Positions 1 to 6,941 are shown, counted from the stretch's first letter. The stretch is DNA of 9,547 bases from an uncultured Muribaculaceae bacterium (GCA_910586595.1 CAJUJB010000066.1:1-9547); one strand, 5' to 3'. Notes: generated by a model from the sequence alone, not told the origin. Program-made: numbers and translations.

Positions 1-45
1 AGACTTTATAAACGCCGCGCCGATGGTCTTAATGGGCGGCAGTCC
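1..45 (-). other. Probable out-of-frame continuation of the kelch domain
   Basis: After the Trp codon at 44-46, the annotated frame reads TAAH and stops at 29-31. The neighbouring frame, read from base 45 down to base 1, is open and gives GLPPIKTIGAAFIKS. That fits the kelch blade pattern seen earlier in the same protein, where LP is followed about five residues later by GAA (SLPQPMAYGAAVS). A small indel near 41-46 would join the two. It could be a sequencing or assembly error close to a contig end, or a true mutation. Confidence 0.6.
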
Positions 46-2761
46 ATCGTTTCTTCGACGGAAAGTAAATGAGTCCGGATGTATCGAGGGTCGCTTCGCG
101 GTCTGAGCTTTTTCCTGCAAAGCCACCCCAAAGATAAAGCTTGTCGCCTGAAGCGGCCACGACAGGTTGTACTCGTGGATTTCCGGGGAAGTCTTTGAGC
201 TTTTGCCAGCCTTTCGATTGTTCTTCGAGGTTGAGCGCGAAGAGGGTGTTTGCAGGCTCTCCATTGACATTTCCTCCCGCTACATAAATTATTCCGTCGA
301 GGTGACAGGCGCCCATATTGTCGATTGTAGCTGGCAGTGAGGGCATGGGGGTGAGCAAGAGTTTCCCTTTAGAATCGAAGGATAGATCGTAAACTGAAGA
401 TAAACTTTTGTCAGGTGTGGTGCCCCCGATAAGGTAAATATGTTCAGGCACCGATACCGCCGCGCCATATGCCATCGGCTGAGGCAAACTGCCTAATTTC
501 TTCAGTTCTACGGAGCCGTTATTATCCAAAAGTTCGTAGATGCCACTATAAAATTTCTTTACGGCATCTGGCGCTATGGGGTTGGTTGGAAAATTACATC
601 CACCAGCCATTACGACGCGATCTCCGATGGCCCCGGCATAGCAGGCTGACACTCCTGAGGTTATCCCGGCTTCAACGTCTGGCTGTTGATCAAGCACAAA
701 TTTAAAGGTCGAAGCAGGTAGACTGTCGGAGTTGATGAGATTTGCCCGGGTAAACGGTTGCCATGCATACCGTATATAACGCGGAGCTGGTATATCCATG
801 TTGGTGAGTTTTATTATATTATCATCTATAACTTCTACATTTGCCGGGCGGTAATTGCCATCGAAGTCCGACATCTCGAAACCTCGTATAGCTTGACCGT
901 CACTTGATGTCATTCCACGACCATAATCAAATTCTACAATGACAGATCCGGGGGAGTCGGAATAAATATTACGCACAAGCGGGCCGGAGGGAGTCACGTG
1001 CTGGTTGCTATACACTTTGTTCAAAGCCCATTTGGCAAGTCGATGTCCGACCGGTTTTTTATCGTGAGGGTGTACATCGAGCGAGTCACCCACATCAGAG
1101 GTCACGGCCATTCCGGTGGCACCGGATGTGTAAAGCAATCGACGCTGATGGTCACGGAACTCGGGCCATGAAGGACGGCTCAAAGAACTCAGCTGGGTAT
1201 ATATAAATGGTAATGCAGGCTCCTGCCAATAATCTCTCCAGCTTTTGAGCAGTATGCCGAAGAGTTCATCATGTAGCTCGGGATTATGCGCGTTGGATTC
1301 TCCCTGATACCATATCACTCCGGCAAGCGGATAATGTGCAAGTGGTCTGATTCCTGTCGCGAAGAGGTAGCCCGGCTCATAAGGATGACGATGTGCCCCC
1401 GTTGTGCCTATATTTTCTTTAGCCCGTTGACGTACCCATGGCTGCAGATAATCATTATTCATCCAGTTGGCCATCATGAATGGCATTTGTTCTCCAATGG
1501 TTTCGATGTCAATCCAGGCTTCAGCTCCGGAGCCTCCTATGGCATTGGATATGATGCCGACGGGTACGTGCAGACTATCGCGCAGCATCTTCCCGAAATG
1601 CCATGCGACCGCGGAAAACTCTTCTGATTTACTGGGAGAGGATGCTCTCCAGGTTGCCGGAATATAATATGACAATGCGTCGACCGAGTCTTTCTGGGCT
1701 TCGCTCCATTCTTCCGGCCCAGTTAAAACTTTTGGTTTTAGATCGAAGAAACGTAGATCGGGATCATCGGCTTCAAGTGTGTCCTGTGAAAATGTCTCAC
1801 AAAATCTCAGTTGGAATTCCATGTTGCTCTGCCCGGACGCCAACCATACTTCCCCTATGGCTACATTATCGTAAACGATGGTATCGGTGGCATTGGAGAC
1901 AATCAACTTCAATCCTCTTGATTCCGCTTGGGGCGCAAACAAGACGTTCCATTTTCCTTCGCAGTCGGGAATAGATGTCGCTTGTAAATTCCCGAGCTGC
2001 ACTTTGATGGTGTCATTCCGATTGGCAGTTCCTGAGATAAGCAGAGGTTTATATCGTTGAAGAACCATGCCGGAGCTGTATATTTCAGGCATGGCCAGAC
2101 CTCCAAAGTCGCCCGTTATTGTATTTCGCACATGGTTTGCCATGATGGTCGCCCCTATGGAGTCTGGGTGGACGGCATCGGGAATCAAATTTTGGCGATC
2201 AACGAGCAACTGGCCGAAATCAATGAGCTCCGAACCGGAAATGCCGGCAATTTCGGTAATTTTCTTCCGTATACTTGTTCTCCATTGGCGTGTTCCGGTG
2301 CTAAACCGGCGATGAGCTGCCGTAATGGGGCTAAGATTGGCCAAAATGACGCGGACATCCGGATTAATAACTTTGAATGAGTCAATCAGAGCGAGATAAT
2401 CATCAACAAAGTGATCACCGTAATTGGGCCAATTGCGAGGATCTGTGTCATTGATGCCAAGGTGGATCACGGCAATGTCTGGCGTGAATGCCAAGGCATT
2501 CTTAAATTCAATTTGGTCTACGTATGGCTTGTGGCCTTGCTTGAGGAGGGTGGCGCCAGGTACGCCAAAGTTCCGTACATCATAGTCCTCTCCAAGCAAG
2601 CGGCCCAGCTGGGCGGGGTAACAATTTATTTCCCTATTGGCAACCCCGATGCCATAGGTGATGCTGTTTCCGACGCAGGCAACTTTAATCGGTTTACCTG
2701 CGTCGGCGTTTAACAATGCTGCGCTTATAAGTAAAGCTGATAAAAAACAGCGTACCTTCAT
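29..2761 (-). CDS. nanS: Exported SGNH esterase / sialate O-acetylesterase / kelch (NanM-like) fusion, C-terminus probably frameshifted
   Basis: This 910-residue protein probably removes O-acetyl esters from sialic acids in the periplasm or at the cell surface. Residues 1-21 form a type I signal peptide ending ADA. Residues ~24-215 are an SGNH/GDSL hydrolase: GNSIT with Ser33, GIND at 102-105, and DAVH with Asp195 and His198. Residues ~222-695 are a sialate O-acetylesterase (SASA) domain: GQSNM with Ser312, WYQGESN at 484-490, and an Asp/His-rich motif around 562-566. Residues ~703-910 form kelch blades with Gly-Gly doublets at 720, 779, 829 and 879, resembling the mutarotase NanM. NanM has about six blades, so this part is short. 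The ORF stops right after the conserved Trp of the next blade, and another frame continues the blade to the window edge. The ATG shares one base with the lyase stop codon. Esterase calls are firm; mutarotase activity is inferred. Confidence 0.85.
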   Translation of the reverse strand: MKVRCFLSALLISAALLNADAGKPIKVACVGNSITYGIGVANREINCYPAQLGRLLGEDYDVRNFGVPGATLLKQGHKPYVDQIEFKNALAFTPDIAVIHLGINDTDPRNWPNYGDHFVDDYLALIDSFKVINPDVRVILANLSPITAAHRRFSTGTRQWRTSIRKKITEIAGISGSELIDFGQLLVDRQNLIPDAVHPDSIGATIMANHVRNTITGDFGGLAMPEIYSSGMVLQRYKPLLISGTANRNDTIKVQLGNLQATSIPDCEGKWNVLFAPQAESRGLKLIVSNATDTIVYDNVAIGEVWLASGQSNMEFQLRFCETFSQDTLEADDPDLRFFDLKPKVLTGPEEWSEAQKDSVDALSYYIPATWRASSPSKSEEFSAVAWHFGKMLRDSLHVPVGIISNAIGGSGAEAWIDIETIGEQMPFMMANWMNNDYLQPWVRQRAKENIGTTGAHRHPYEPGYLFATGIRPLAHYPLAGVIWYQGESNAHNPELHDELFGILLKSWRDYWQEPALPFIYTQLSSLSRPSWPEFRDHQRRLLYTSGATGMAVTSDVGDSLDVHPHDKKPVGHRLAKWALNKVYSNQHVTPSGPLVRNIYSDSPGSVIVEFDYGRGMTSSDGQAIRGFEMSDFDGNYRPANVEVIDDNIIKLTNMDIPAPRYIRYAWQPFTRANLINSDSLPASTFKFVLDQQPDVEAGITSGVSACYAGAIGDRVVMAGGCNFPTNPIAPDAVKKFYSGIYELLDNNGSVELKKLGSLPQPMAYGAAVSVPEHIYLIGGTTPDKSLSSVYDLSFDSKGKLLLTPMPSLPATIDNMGACHLDGIIYVAGGNVNGEPANTLFALNLEEQSKGWQKLKDFPGNPRVQPVVAASGDKLYLWGGFAGKSSDREATLDTSGLIYFPSKKRWTAAH

Positions 2762-3678
2762 TAGAATTGGTTACAGCGGGCGAAGAATCCTATTGCATCC
2801 AGATCGGCCTTTAAAGCCTCTTCTTCGCGGTCGGTCATATTCTGAAATGGTACACGGTTTGGCCCGAGATCCAGCCCGATGAGTTTCATTATACGTTTAC
2901 CTCCGACGATATTGCCTCTGTATTTGCAGATTACATTGATTACTTCCTGAGAGAAGTTCTGATGCTCACGCGCGGCCTCAAGATCGCCACGTTCCCAGGC
3001 TTCAATTATCGCGGTCAGCTCGCGTCCGTTATAATTGGTTGTGCCACCGATTCCGCCTTGTGCACCACCCATGGCGAGTGATGGGAGAATGGTTTCATCC
3101 TGCCCGTGGAGCATGTCGAATTTGCCGTCTTTGTACATGCGGCATTGGTTATACTCGTAGATACTTTCAAAGGTATATTTGATGCCGGCGAAGTTGGGAA
3201 CACGCCCGTCGACAGCTTCCAGGAGTTTTACCATCGGGAGATAGGCTCCGTTGAAAGCCGGAATATGGTAATAATAGAAGGGCAGTTCAGGCGCGCCAGA
3301 GGCAATTAATTCGATATACTCGACCAGCTCTTCAATGCGGTTTATCTTGGGAAATGGAGGTGCCATGGCGCCGATGCCCCAGGCTCCGCATTCGGCTGCA
3401 TGCCGCGCAAGTTCGCGACTGGCACGTGCGCAGCAGCTTCCTACATGTACGATGACCTTAAAATCTTCCGGAGCAGCTGCGATCCAGGCTTCAGTTAGTT
3501 TTTTGCGTTCGTCGTCGGTAAGCATATATCCTTCGCCTGATGACCCGTTGATGAAAACGCCTTTAAGCCCGTTTTTCTTCAGCATCGCTGCGTAAGCAGG
3601 AATAGGGTCAAGATTAAGGTCTCCATTTGGGTGGAAGGGGGTGAATGGAGCGTCAATAAGTCCTTTTATCTTCTGCAT
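2761..3678 (-). CDS. nanA: N-acetylneuraminate lyase
   Basis: This 305-residue class I aldolase of the DHDPS/NAL family cleaves N-acetylneuraminate to N-acetylmannosamine and pyruvate in the cytoplasm (called nanL in Bacteroides). The length is typical of the family. Visible landmarks are GSSGEG at 45-50 (the carboxylate-binding loop, GSTGEA in E. coli), the catalytic Tyr137 in YHIPA, and the Schiff-base Lys167 in AGIKYT. GGxGGTTN lies at about 208-215. The start is the ATG at 3676-3678, 23 bases after the transporter stop. The TAA stop shares a base with the ATG of the esterase, so the two are probably translationally coupled. Dihydrodipicolinate synthase or another NAL-family aldolase is the alternative, but the esterase and transporter neighbours favour sialic acid. 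Confidence 0.92.
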   Translation of the reverse strand: MQKIKGLIDAPFTPFHPNGDLNLDPIPAYAAMLKKNGLKGVFINGSSGEGYMLTDDERKKLTEAWIAAAPEDFKVIVHVGSCCARASRELARHAAECGAWGIGAMAPPFPKINRIEELVEYIELIASGAPELPFYYYHIPAFNGAYLPMVKLLEAVDGRVPNFAGIKYTFESIYEYNQCRMYKDGKFDMLHGQDETILPSLAMGGAQGGIGGTTNYNGRELTAIIEAWERGDLEAAREHQNFSQEVINVICKYRGNIVGGKRIMKLIGLDLGPNRVPFQNMTDREEEALKADLDAIGFFARCNQF

Positions 3679-3701
3679 AATTATTTCAGTTGTCTATAGT
3701 T

Positions 3702-4985
3702 TTATTCCATATTGTCTGTCTTCGGACGTAAGATTATAAGTTGAAGAGCCATGGCCACAAATATTATTCCAGCCATCATGGCAAATCCGAGACCGAGGTT
3801 GCCATCTTTTGCCCACGTGCCGAGAAGTTCGGTGATAAGTGCTCCGGCGAATACTCCGGTCATATTCATGAGCCCGTATGCTGATGCCCGTTGGCGGTCG
3901 GGTATGAACTGACAGAGTATCGGCATGTTGTTTGCGTCGAACATACCATATCCTATGCCAAAGAATAATGCTGCGCCGATGGCTGCCATAGCGTTATGAC
4001 CCAATCCGATCAATACGAGTGCGGGCACCATCATGCCCAATCCTATGGCACTTGTGAATATACGGCCGCGTAAATTGTGGCGTACCCAGCGGTCTGACAT
4101 CGGGCCACCTATCATTACACCGATAAAAGAAGCCACTGCGATGCTTATGGTGGCAGCCGGGCCAGCTACCGCAGGGGAGAGCCCGAGATTGTCGGCGAAG
4201 AGGGTAGGGAGCCAATTCTTGGTCGCCCATCCCGGGAGTGATGATGAGGCGAAGAAGAATAGTATAACCCAAAACGCTATATTGGAAAATATGAGGGAGA
4301 AGCTTTTTAATATAGGCAGCTTATCGTGCTTGACGGGGTGGCTGTCTATTTCTATACGCACAGCTTCGGCTCCTTCGAGATCGGATGCTTGGGTTATGGT
4401 CGATGGCTTGCGTTTGTCACGTAAGCATACTATTAAAATAACCGCATAGATAAGTCCGATAATTCCAAACCAATGAAATGTCGATTGCCAACTGAAGGCC
4501 GCCGCCACAGTCGCGCCAAATCCACCTAAGGCCTGGCCCATGTATAGACCGGTCATGTGTATGCCGATGGCCAGGCTGCGTGAACTGCCTGTAAAATAAT
4601 CGGCAATGAGCGATAGTCCTGCTGGTATATAGAGGGCCTCGCTTACACCCATGAGGGCGCGGAGCCAGAATATGCTGTCGAATGAAGTGCAGAGCGCCAT
4701 AAGAGAGGTCACAGCTGACCAGACGCCCAGAGATCCCACTATTAGCCATTTGCGGTTGAGCCGGTCGGCAATGGCTCCGGAGATAGGGCTCATCAACCCG
4801 TATATCCATAAGAAAATAGCCATGAGACGTCCGAAATTAGCTGGATCCTTTATTGCGGGGATTGTTACGCCGATTGAATGCTGCATGGTGGAAAGCATCT
4901 GGCGATCCATATAATTAAGGAGAGCTACGATCCACAAAAGGCCGACAACAATCCAAGGATAATAGCTTTTTTGTTGGAGGGTCAT
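3702..4985 (-). CDS. nanT: MFS sialic acid transporter (NanT-like)
   Basis: This is a major facilitator superfamily permease of 427 residues with about twelve hydrophobic segments, predicted in the inner membrane. It carries the MFS loop 2-3 signature GAIADRLNRKW (residues 70-80), a related loop GGPMSDRW in the second half, and a hydrophilic central loop (roughly 195-230) between the two six-helix halves. NYMDRQ at the end of the first helix is common in the anion:cation symporter-type MFS group. I chose the ATG at 4983-4985: the longer reading starts at a TTG (5024) that lies inside the -7 promoter box and adds 13 polar residues. It is the first gene of the operon, 23 bases upstream of the lyase. 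Sialic acid as substrate is inferred from the neighbours and from the known nanLET arrangement in Bacteroides; the sequence alone would also fit a sugar acid porter. Confidence 0.85.
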   Translation of the reverse strand: MTLQQKSYYPWIVVGLLWIVALLNYMDRQMLSTMQHSIGVTIPAIKDPANFGRLMAIFLWIYGLMSPISGAIADRLNRKWLIVGSLGVWSAVTSLMALCTSFDSIFWLRALMGVSEALYIPAGLSLIADYFTGSSRSLAIGIHMTGLYMGQALGGFGATVAAAFSWQSTFHWFGIIGLIYAVILIVCLRDKRKPSTITQASDLEGAEAVRIEIDSHPVKHDKLPILKSFSLIFSNIAFWVILFFFASSSLPGWATKNWLPTLFADNLGLSPAVAGPAATISIAVASFIGVMIGGPMSDRWVRHNLRGRIFTSAIGLGMMVPALVLIGLGHNAMAAIGAALFFGIGYGMFDANNMPILCQFIPDRQRASAYGLMNMTGVFAGALITELLGTWAKDGNLGLGFAMMAGIIFVAMALQLIILRPKTDNME

Positions 4986-5021
4986 GGTATTAAGGTAATT
5001 TGTGTATGTGATAAGGTCTGG

Positions 5022-5029
5022 CAAAGATA
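5022..5029 (-). promoter_or_regulatory. Promoter -7 box of the nan operon
   Basis: On the minus strand the bases read TATCTTTG, a perfect match to the Bacteroidota -7 consensus TAnnTTTG. It lies 36 bases upstream of the nanT ATG, so the transcript would start near 5015-5017 with a leader of about 30 bases. I see no good TTTG -33 element at the usual spacing, only T-rich sequence, which would fit a promoter that needs an activator. Confidence 0.65.
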
Positions 5030-5221
5030 GGCATTATTTCCCAGAAAACAGGGCGCTTCATCAATTTTTTTGATGTATTTTATTTGTTGTGAAATTAGTT
5101 TTTTAAGAGGCTTTTGGCAAATCCAAATGCAGTGAAAAAACGCGAAAAACTCCTTTGCAGATGGCTGGAGGAGGTTTTTTGCGCATAAAAACAAGAAAAA
5201 AACCTTGAAAAGCTAATTTTT
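5030..5221. other. Divergent intergenic region between nanT and queF
   Basis: This AT-rich spacer separates two divergent transcription units. It contains an inverted repeat (annotated separately) and many A and T runs. I see no convincing gene or known riboswitch in it. Confidence 0.6.
5172..5205. repeat. Inverted repeat, 9-bp arms
   Basis: AGGTTTTTT at 5172-5180 is the exact reverse complement of AAAAAACCT at 5197-5205, with a 16-base spacer. Both genes point away from this spot, so an end-of-gene terminator is not expected on either strand. It could be a regulator binding site, the remains of a terminator, or chance in A/T-run-rich DNA. Confidence 0.4.
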
Positions 5222-5253
5222 TTTGGCAGGGCTTGATTTTTTTTGTATGTTTG
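5222..5253 (+). promoter_or_regulatory. queF-queC promoter
   Basis: TTTG at 5222-5225 and TATGTTTG at 5246-5253 match the Bacteroidota -33 and -7 elements, separated by 20 bases. Transcription would begin near 5259-5261, leaving a leader of about 48 bases. The perfect palindrome CGAATAATTCG at 5255-5265 spans the predicted start. Confidence 0.75.
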
Positions 5254-5307
5254 CCGAATAATTCGATAACAAAAACGTCTGATTAAATTTTTCAGCTATT
5301 GCAAAGC

Positions 5308-5790
5308 ATGCCACGACAGACAGAAGAACTTAAGAATTGCACGTTACTTGGCAACACAGGTGTAAAGTATCCGACTACCTATGCGCCAGAGATGCTTGAG
5401 ACTTTTGAGAATAAGCATCCTGAGCACGATTATGTCGTAACTTTTGATTGCCCTGAGTTTACCTCTCTCTGCCCCAAAACCGGTCAACCCGATTTTGGTC
5501 ATATTATCATAAATTATATTCCCGATCACCTGATGGTTGAAAGCAAGAGCCTCAAGCTGTATCTTTTCAGTTTTCGCAATCATGGTGATTTCCACGAAGA
5601 CTGTGTGAATATAATAATGAAAGATCTTATAGCGCTCATGAAACCCCGCTATATTGAAGTTAGAGGTATATTCATGCCGCGTGGTGGTATTTCTATAGTG
5701 CCTTTTGCAAACTGGGGCGACTCCGAGCATCAGGCACTTGTTTCCCAACGTCTTTGTGCGGCATTCCCGCTTAATAAAAACGAGCTATGA
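5308..5790 (+). CDS. queF: NADPH-dependent 7-cyano-7-deazaguanine reductase (preQ0 reductase)
   Basis: QueF reduces the nitrile of preQ0 to preQ1 in the queuosine tRNA modification pathway; it is cytosolic. With the ATG at 5308 the protein has 160 residues, the size of the short unimodular (B. subtilis type) QueF. The catalytic residues fall at the B. subtilis numbers: Cys55 in SLCPKTG, Asp62 in QPDF, and His96-Glu97 in FRNHGDFHE. The substrate/cofactor motif ESKSLKLY is at 78-85. This agreement supports ATG 5308 over the TTG at 5299. The stop overlaps the start of queC by four bases (ATGA). I see no preQ1 riboswitch in the short leader. Confidence 0.95.
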   Translation: MPRQTEELKNCTLLGNTGVKYPTTYAPEMLETFENKHPEHDYVVTFDCPEFTSLCPKTGQPDFGHIIINYIPDHLMVESKSLKLYLFSFRNHGDFHEDCVNIIMKDLIALMKPRYIEVRGIFMPRGGISIVPFANWGDSEHQALVSQRLCAAFPLNKNEL

Positions 5791-6455
5791 GTGAACAGGT
5801 AGATAAAAATGCATTGATGGTCCTCTCCGGAGGTATGGACTCCGTTACAATGCTCCATGAGTATGCATCGGAGATTGAGCTTGCTGTCAATTTCTCATAT
5901 GGGTCAAACCATAACGCCCGTGAACTTGAATGTGCAAGATTCCATTGCCGTCAATTAGGTATCGAGTTGGTGGAAATAGATCTGTCTTTTATAGGCAAGT
6001 GCTTCCATAGCTCGCTGCTCGAAGGCCCCGATGCGGTGCCGGAAGGTGAATATGACTTCGATAATATGAAGTCGACAGTTGTTCCGTTCCGCAATGGTAT
6101 AATGCTGGCTGCGGCGGCGGGTCTTGCAGAGAGTCATGGGCTCGAAGTGCTCATGATTGCCAATCATGCCGGCGATCATGCATTGTATCCCGATTGTCGC
6201 AAGAGTTTCATTGATGCCATGTCGAAGGCAATAGAGGAGGGTACATACGAGGGAATTCGTGTGAAGGCTCCATATACTCTTTTATCGAAGGGTGAGATTG
6301 CTGCAAGAGGAAAAGCCCTCGGCCTTGACTACTCAACGACCTACTCCTGTTACCGTGGTCAGGAAAAACATTGCGGCCGATGCGGCACATGTATCGAACG
6401 CAGGCAAGCACTTGCAGAAGCTGGTATTGAAGATACTACCGAATACGAAGATTAA
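5787..6455 (+). CDS. queC: 7-cyano-7-deazaguanine (preQ0) synthase
   Basis: QueC is an ATP-dependent PP-loop enzyme that turns 7-carboxy-7-deazaguanine and ammonia into preQ0, the substrate of QueF encoded just upstream. The 222-residue length is normal. The nucleotide-binding PP-loop SGGMDS is at residues 14-19. The C-terminal zinc site has Cys188, Cys196, Cys199 and Cys202 (CYRG...HCGRCGTC). Consecutive steps of one pathway are thus encoded by overlapping genes. queD and queE, which make the precursor, are not in the window. The family call is firm. Confidence 0.96.
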   Translation: MSEQVDKNALMVLSGGMDSVTMLHEYASEIELAVNFSYGSNHNARELECARFHCRQLGIELVEIDLSFIGKCFHSSLLEGPDAVPEGEYDFDNMKSTVVPFRNGIMLAAAAGLAESHGLEVLMIANHAGDHALYPDCRKSFIDAMSKAIEEGTYEGIRVKAPYTLLSKGEIAARGKALGLDYSTTYSCYRGQEKHCGRCGTCIERRQALAEAGIEDTTEYED

Positions 6456-6461
6456 CTGAGA

Positions 6462-6481
6462 ATTATCAACATATTATCAAC
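6462..6481. repeat. Tandem 9-bp direct repeat upstream of the Hc1 gene
   Basis: ATTATCAAC occurs at 6462-6470 and again at 6473-6481. The copies start 11 bases apart, about one helical turn. They lie in the queC-Hc1 gap, 15 bases before the small gene. They could be paired protein-binding sites or leader sequence; there is no recognisable -7 box here. Confidence 0.4.
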
Positions 6482-6496
6482 TTAAAAATCAAGTCC

Positions 6497-6673
6497 ATGG
6501 AATCATTGATCAAATCCATTCACGAGGCCTTCGAGACCTTCCGCGTAGACGCTGCTCTCCAGCATGAGAAGAATAATAAAGCCGCAGGTATCCGTGCCCG
6601 CAAAGCTTCTCTCGAGCTTGAAAAACTCATGAAAGAATTCCGCAAAGTTTCTCTTGAGCAATCAAAGAACTAA
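6497..6673 (+). CDS. Histone H1-like (Hc1 family) small basic protein
   Basis: This 58-residue, lysine-rich, all-helical protein begins MESLIKSIHEAFETF and contains GIRARKASLELEKLMKEFRKVS. The RARKxSLELEKLxKEFRKxS core is what I recall from the Bacteroidota histone H1-like/Hc1 family, thought to bind DNA and compact the nucleoid. The ATG at 6497 gives full family length and ends with TAA at 6671-6673. It lies 41 bases after queC on the same strand, so it may be co-transcribed with it or have its own promoter that I cannot recognise. A hairpin follows the stop. It is short enough for gene callers with a length cut-off to miss. The DNA-binding role is family knowledge only. Confidence 0.8.
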   Translation: MESLIKSIHEAFETFRVDAALQHEKNNKAAGIRARKASLELEKLMKEFRKVSLEQSKN

Positions 6674-6713
6674 CTGCAACTAAGCATCCAACCTCTCAAT
6701 TCTTACATCAATG

Positions 6714-6745
6714 CGGCCGTACTCCGACATCATCGGGGGCGGCCG
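6714..6745 (+). terminator. GC-rich hairpin after the Hc1 gene
   Basis: CGGCCG at 6714-6719 can pair with CGGCCG at 6740-6745, and CTCCGA at 6722-6727 with TCGGGG at 6733-6738 (one G-U pair), leaving a short loop. It sits 40 bases after the Hc1 stop and just before the SRP RNA promoter, where a terminator is expected. The T-rich tract after it is poor, so this may be a 3' stabilising hairpin instead of a classical rho-independent terminator. Confidence 0.5.
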
Positions 6746-6804
6746 TAATGATTTTGAAATAGAATAATCATATCTTAAAAAGGGTTAAAAACACTCGTCG
6801 ACGC

Positions 6805-6834
6805 TTGCCAATAACGAAAAAGGTCGTACCTTTG
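6805..6834 (+). promoter_or_regulatory. Strong promoter of the SRP RNA gene
   Basis: TTG at 6805-6807 and TACCTTTG at 6827-6834 are separated by 19 bases and match the Bacteroidota -33/-7 pattern (TTTG and TAnnTTTG). The mature-looking 5' end GGGTAAG begins at 6840, six bases after the -7 box, which fits the expected start point. Confidence 0.8.
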
Positions 6835-6839
6835 CAGCC

Positions 6840-6941
6840 GGGTAAGTCCTACACGACCAGCTCCCCCAGAATCCCCCAGGTCTTGACCGAAGCAAGGGTA
6901 TGGGGTCGTAGCGGTGCGATGTAGTAAGCTTACCCTTTTTT
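6840..6941 (+). ncRNA. ffs: Small bacterial SRP RNA (4.5S RNA)
   Basis: This is a roughly 100-base RNA that pairs with Ffh to target nascent membrane proteins. The ends close on each other: GGGTAAG (6840-6846) with CTTACCC (6929-6935). The domain IV symmetric loop is canonical, CAGG at 6877-6880 opposite AGCA at 6891-6894. The 3' part GCGGTGCGATGTAG resembles E. coli GTGTGCCGGGATGTAG. The apical segment between the loop strands has the canonical ten bases, but reads UCUUGACCGA where E. coli has UCCGGAAGGA, so the tetraloop is UGAC instead of GGAA. It has its own promoter. The run of six T at 6936-6941 after the closing helix gives a rho-independent stop. Confidence 0.9.
6924..6941 (+). terminator. 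SRP RNA 3' end and T-run
   Basis: The 3' strand of the closing helix (CTTACCC, 6929-6935) is followed directly by TTTTTT at 6936-6941. GTAAGCTTAC at 6924-6933 is also a perfect palindrome. This is the expected end of the small RNA transcript. Confidence 0.7.

Noticed and set aside
4033..4449. A 138-codon plus-strand frame
   Set aside because: It is fully antisense to the transporter, whose membrane segments and MFS motifs are clear.
4982..5194. A 70-codon minus-strand frame overlapping the nanT start and the intergenic region
   Set aside because: It runs through the nanT promoter box, has the composition of AT-rich intergenic DNA and shows no recognisable motif.
5254..5307. A possible preQ1 riboswitch in the queF leader
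   Set aside because: The leader is only about 50 bases and shows neither the C-rich hairpin nor the A-rich tail of the preQ1-I class; larger classes do not fit the space.
5299..5307. TTG start for queF giving three more residues
   Set aside because: With the ATG at 5308 the catalytic Cys55, Asp62, His96 and Glu97 fall at the B. subtilis numbers, so the extension is not needed.
6463..6481. DnaA-box-like TTATCAACA and TTATCAACT
   Set aside because: They differ from the TTATCCACA consensus, there are only two, and the surroundings (queC, Hc1 gene) do not look like an origin.
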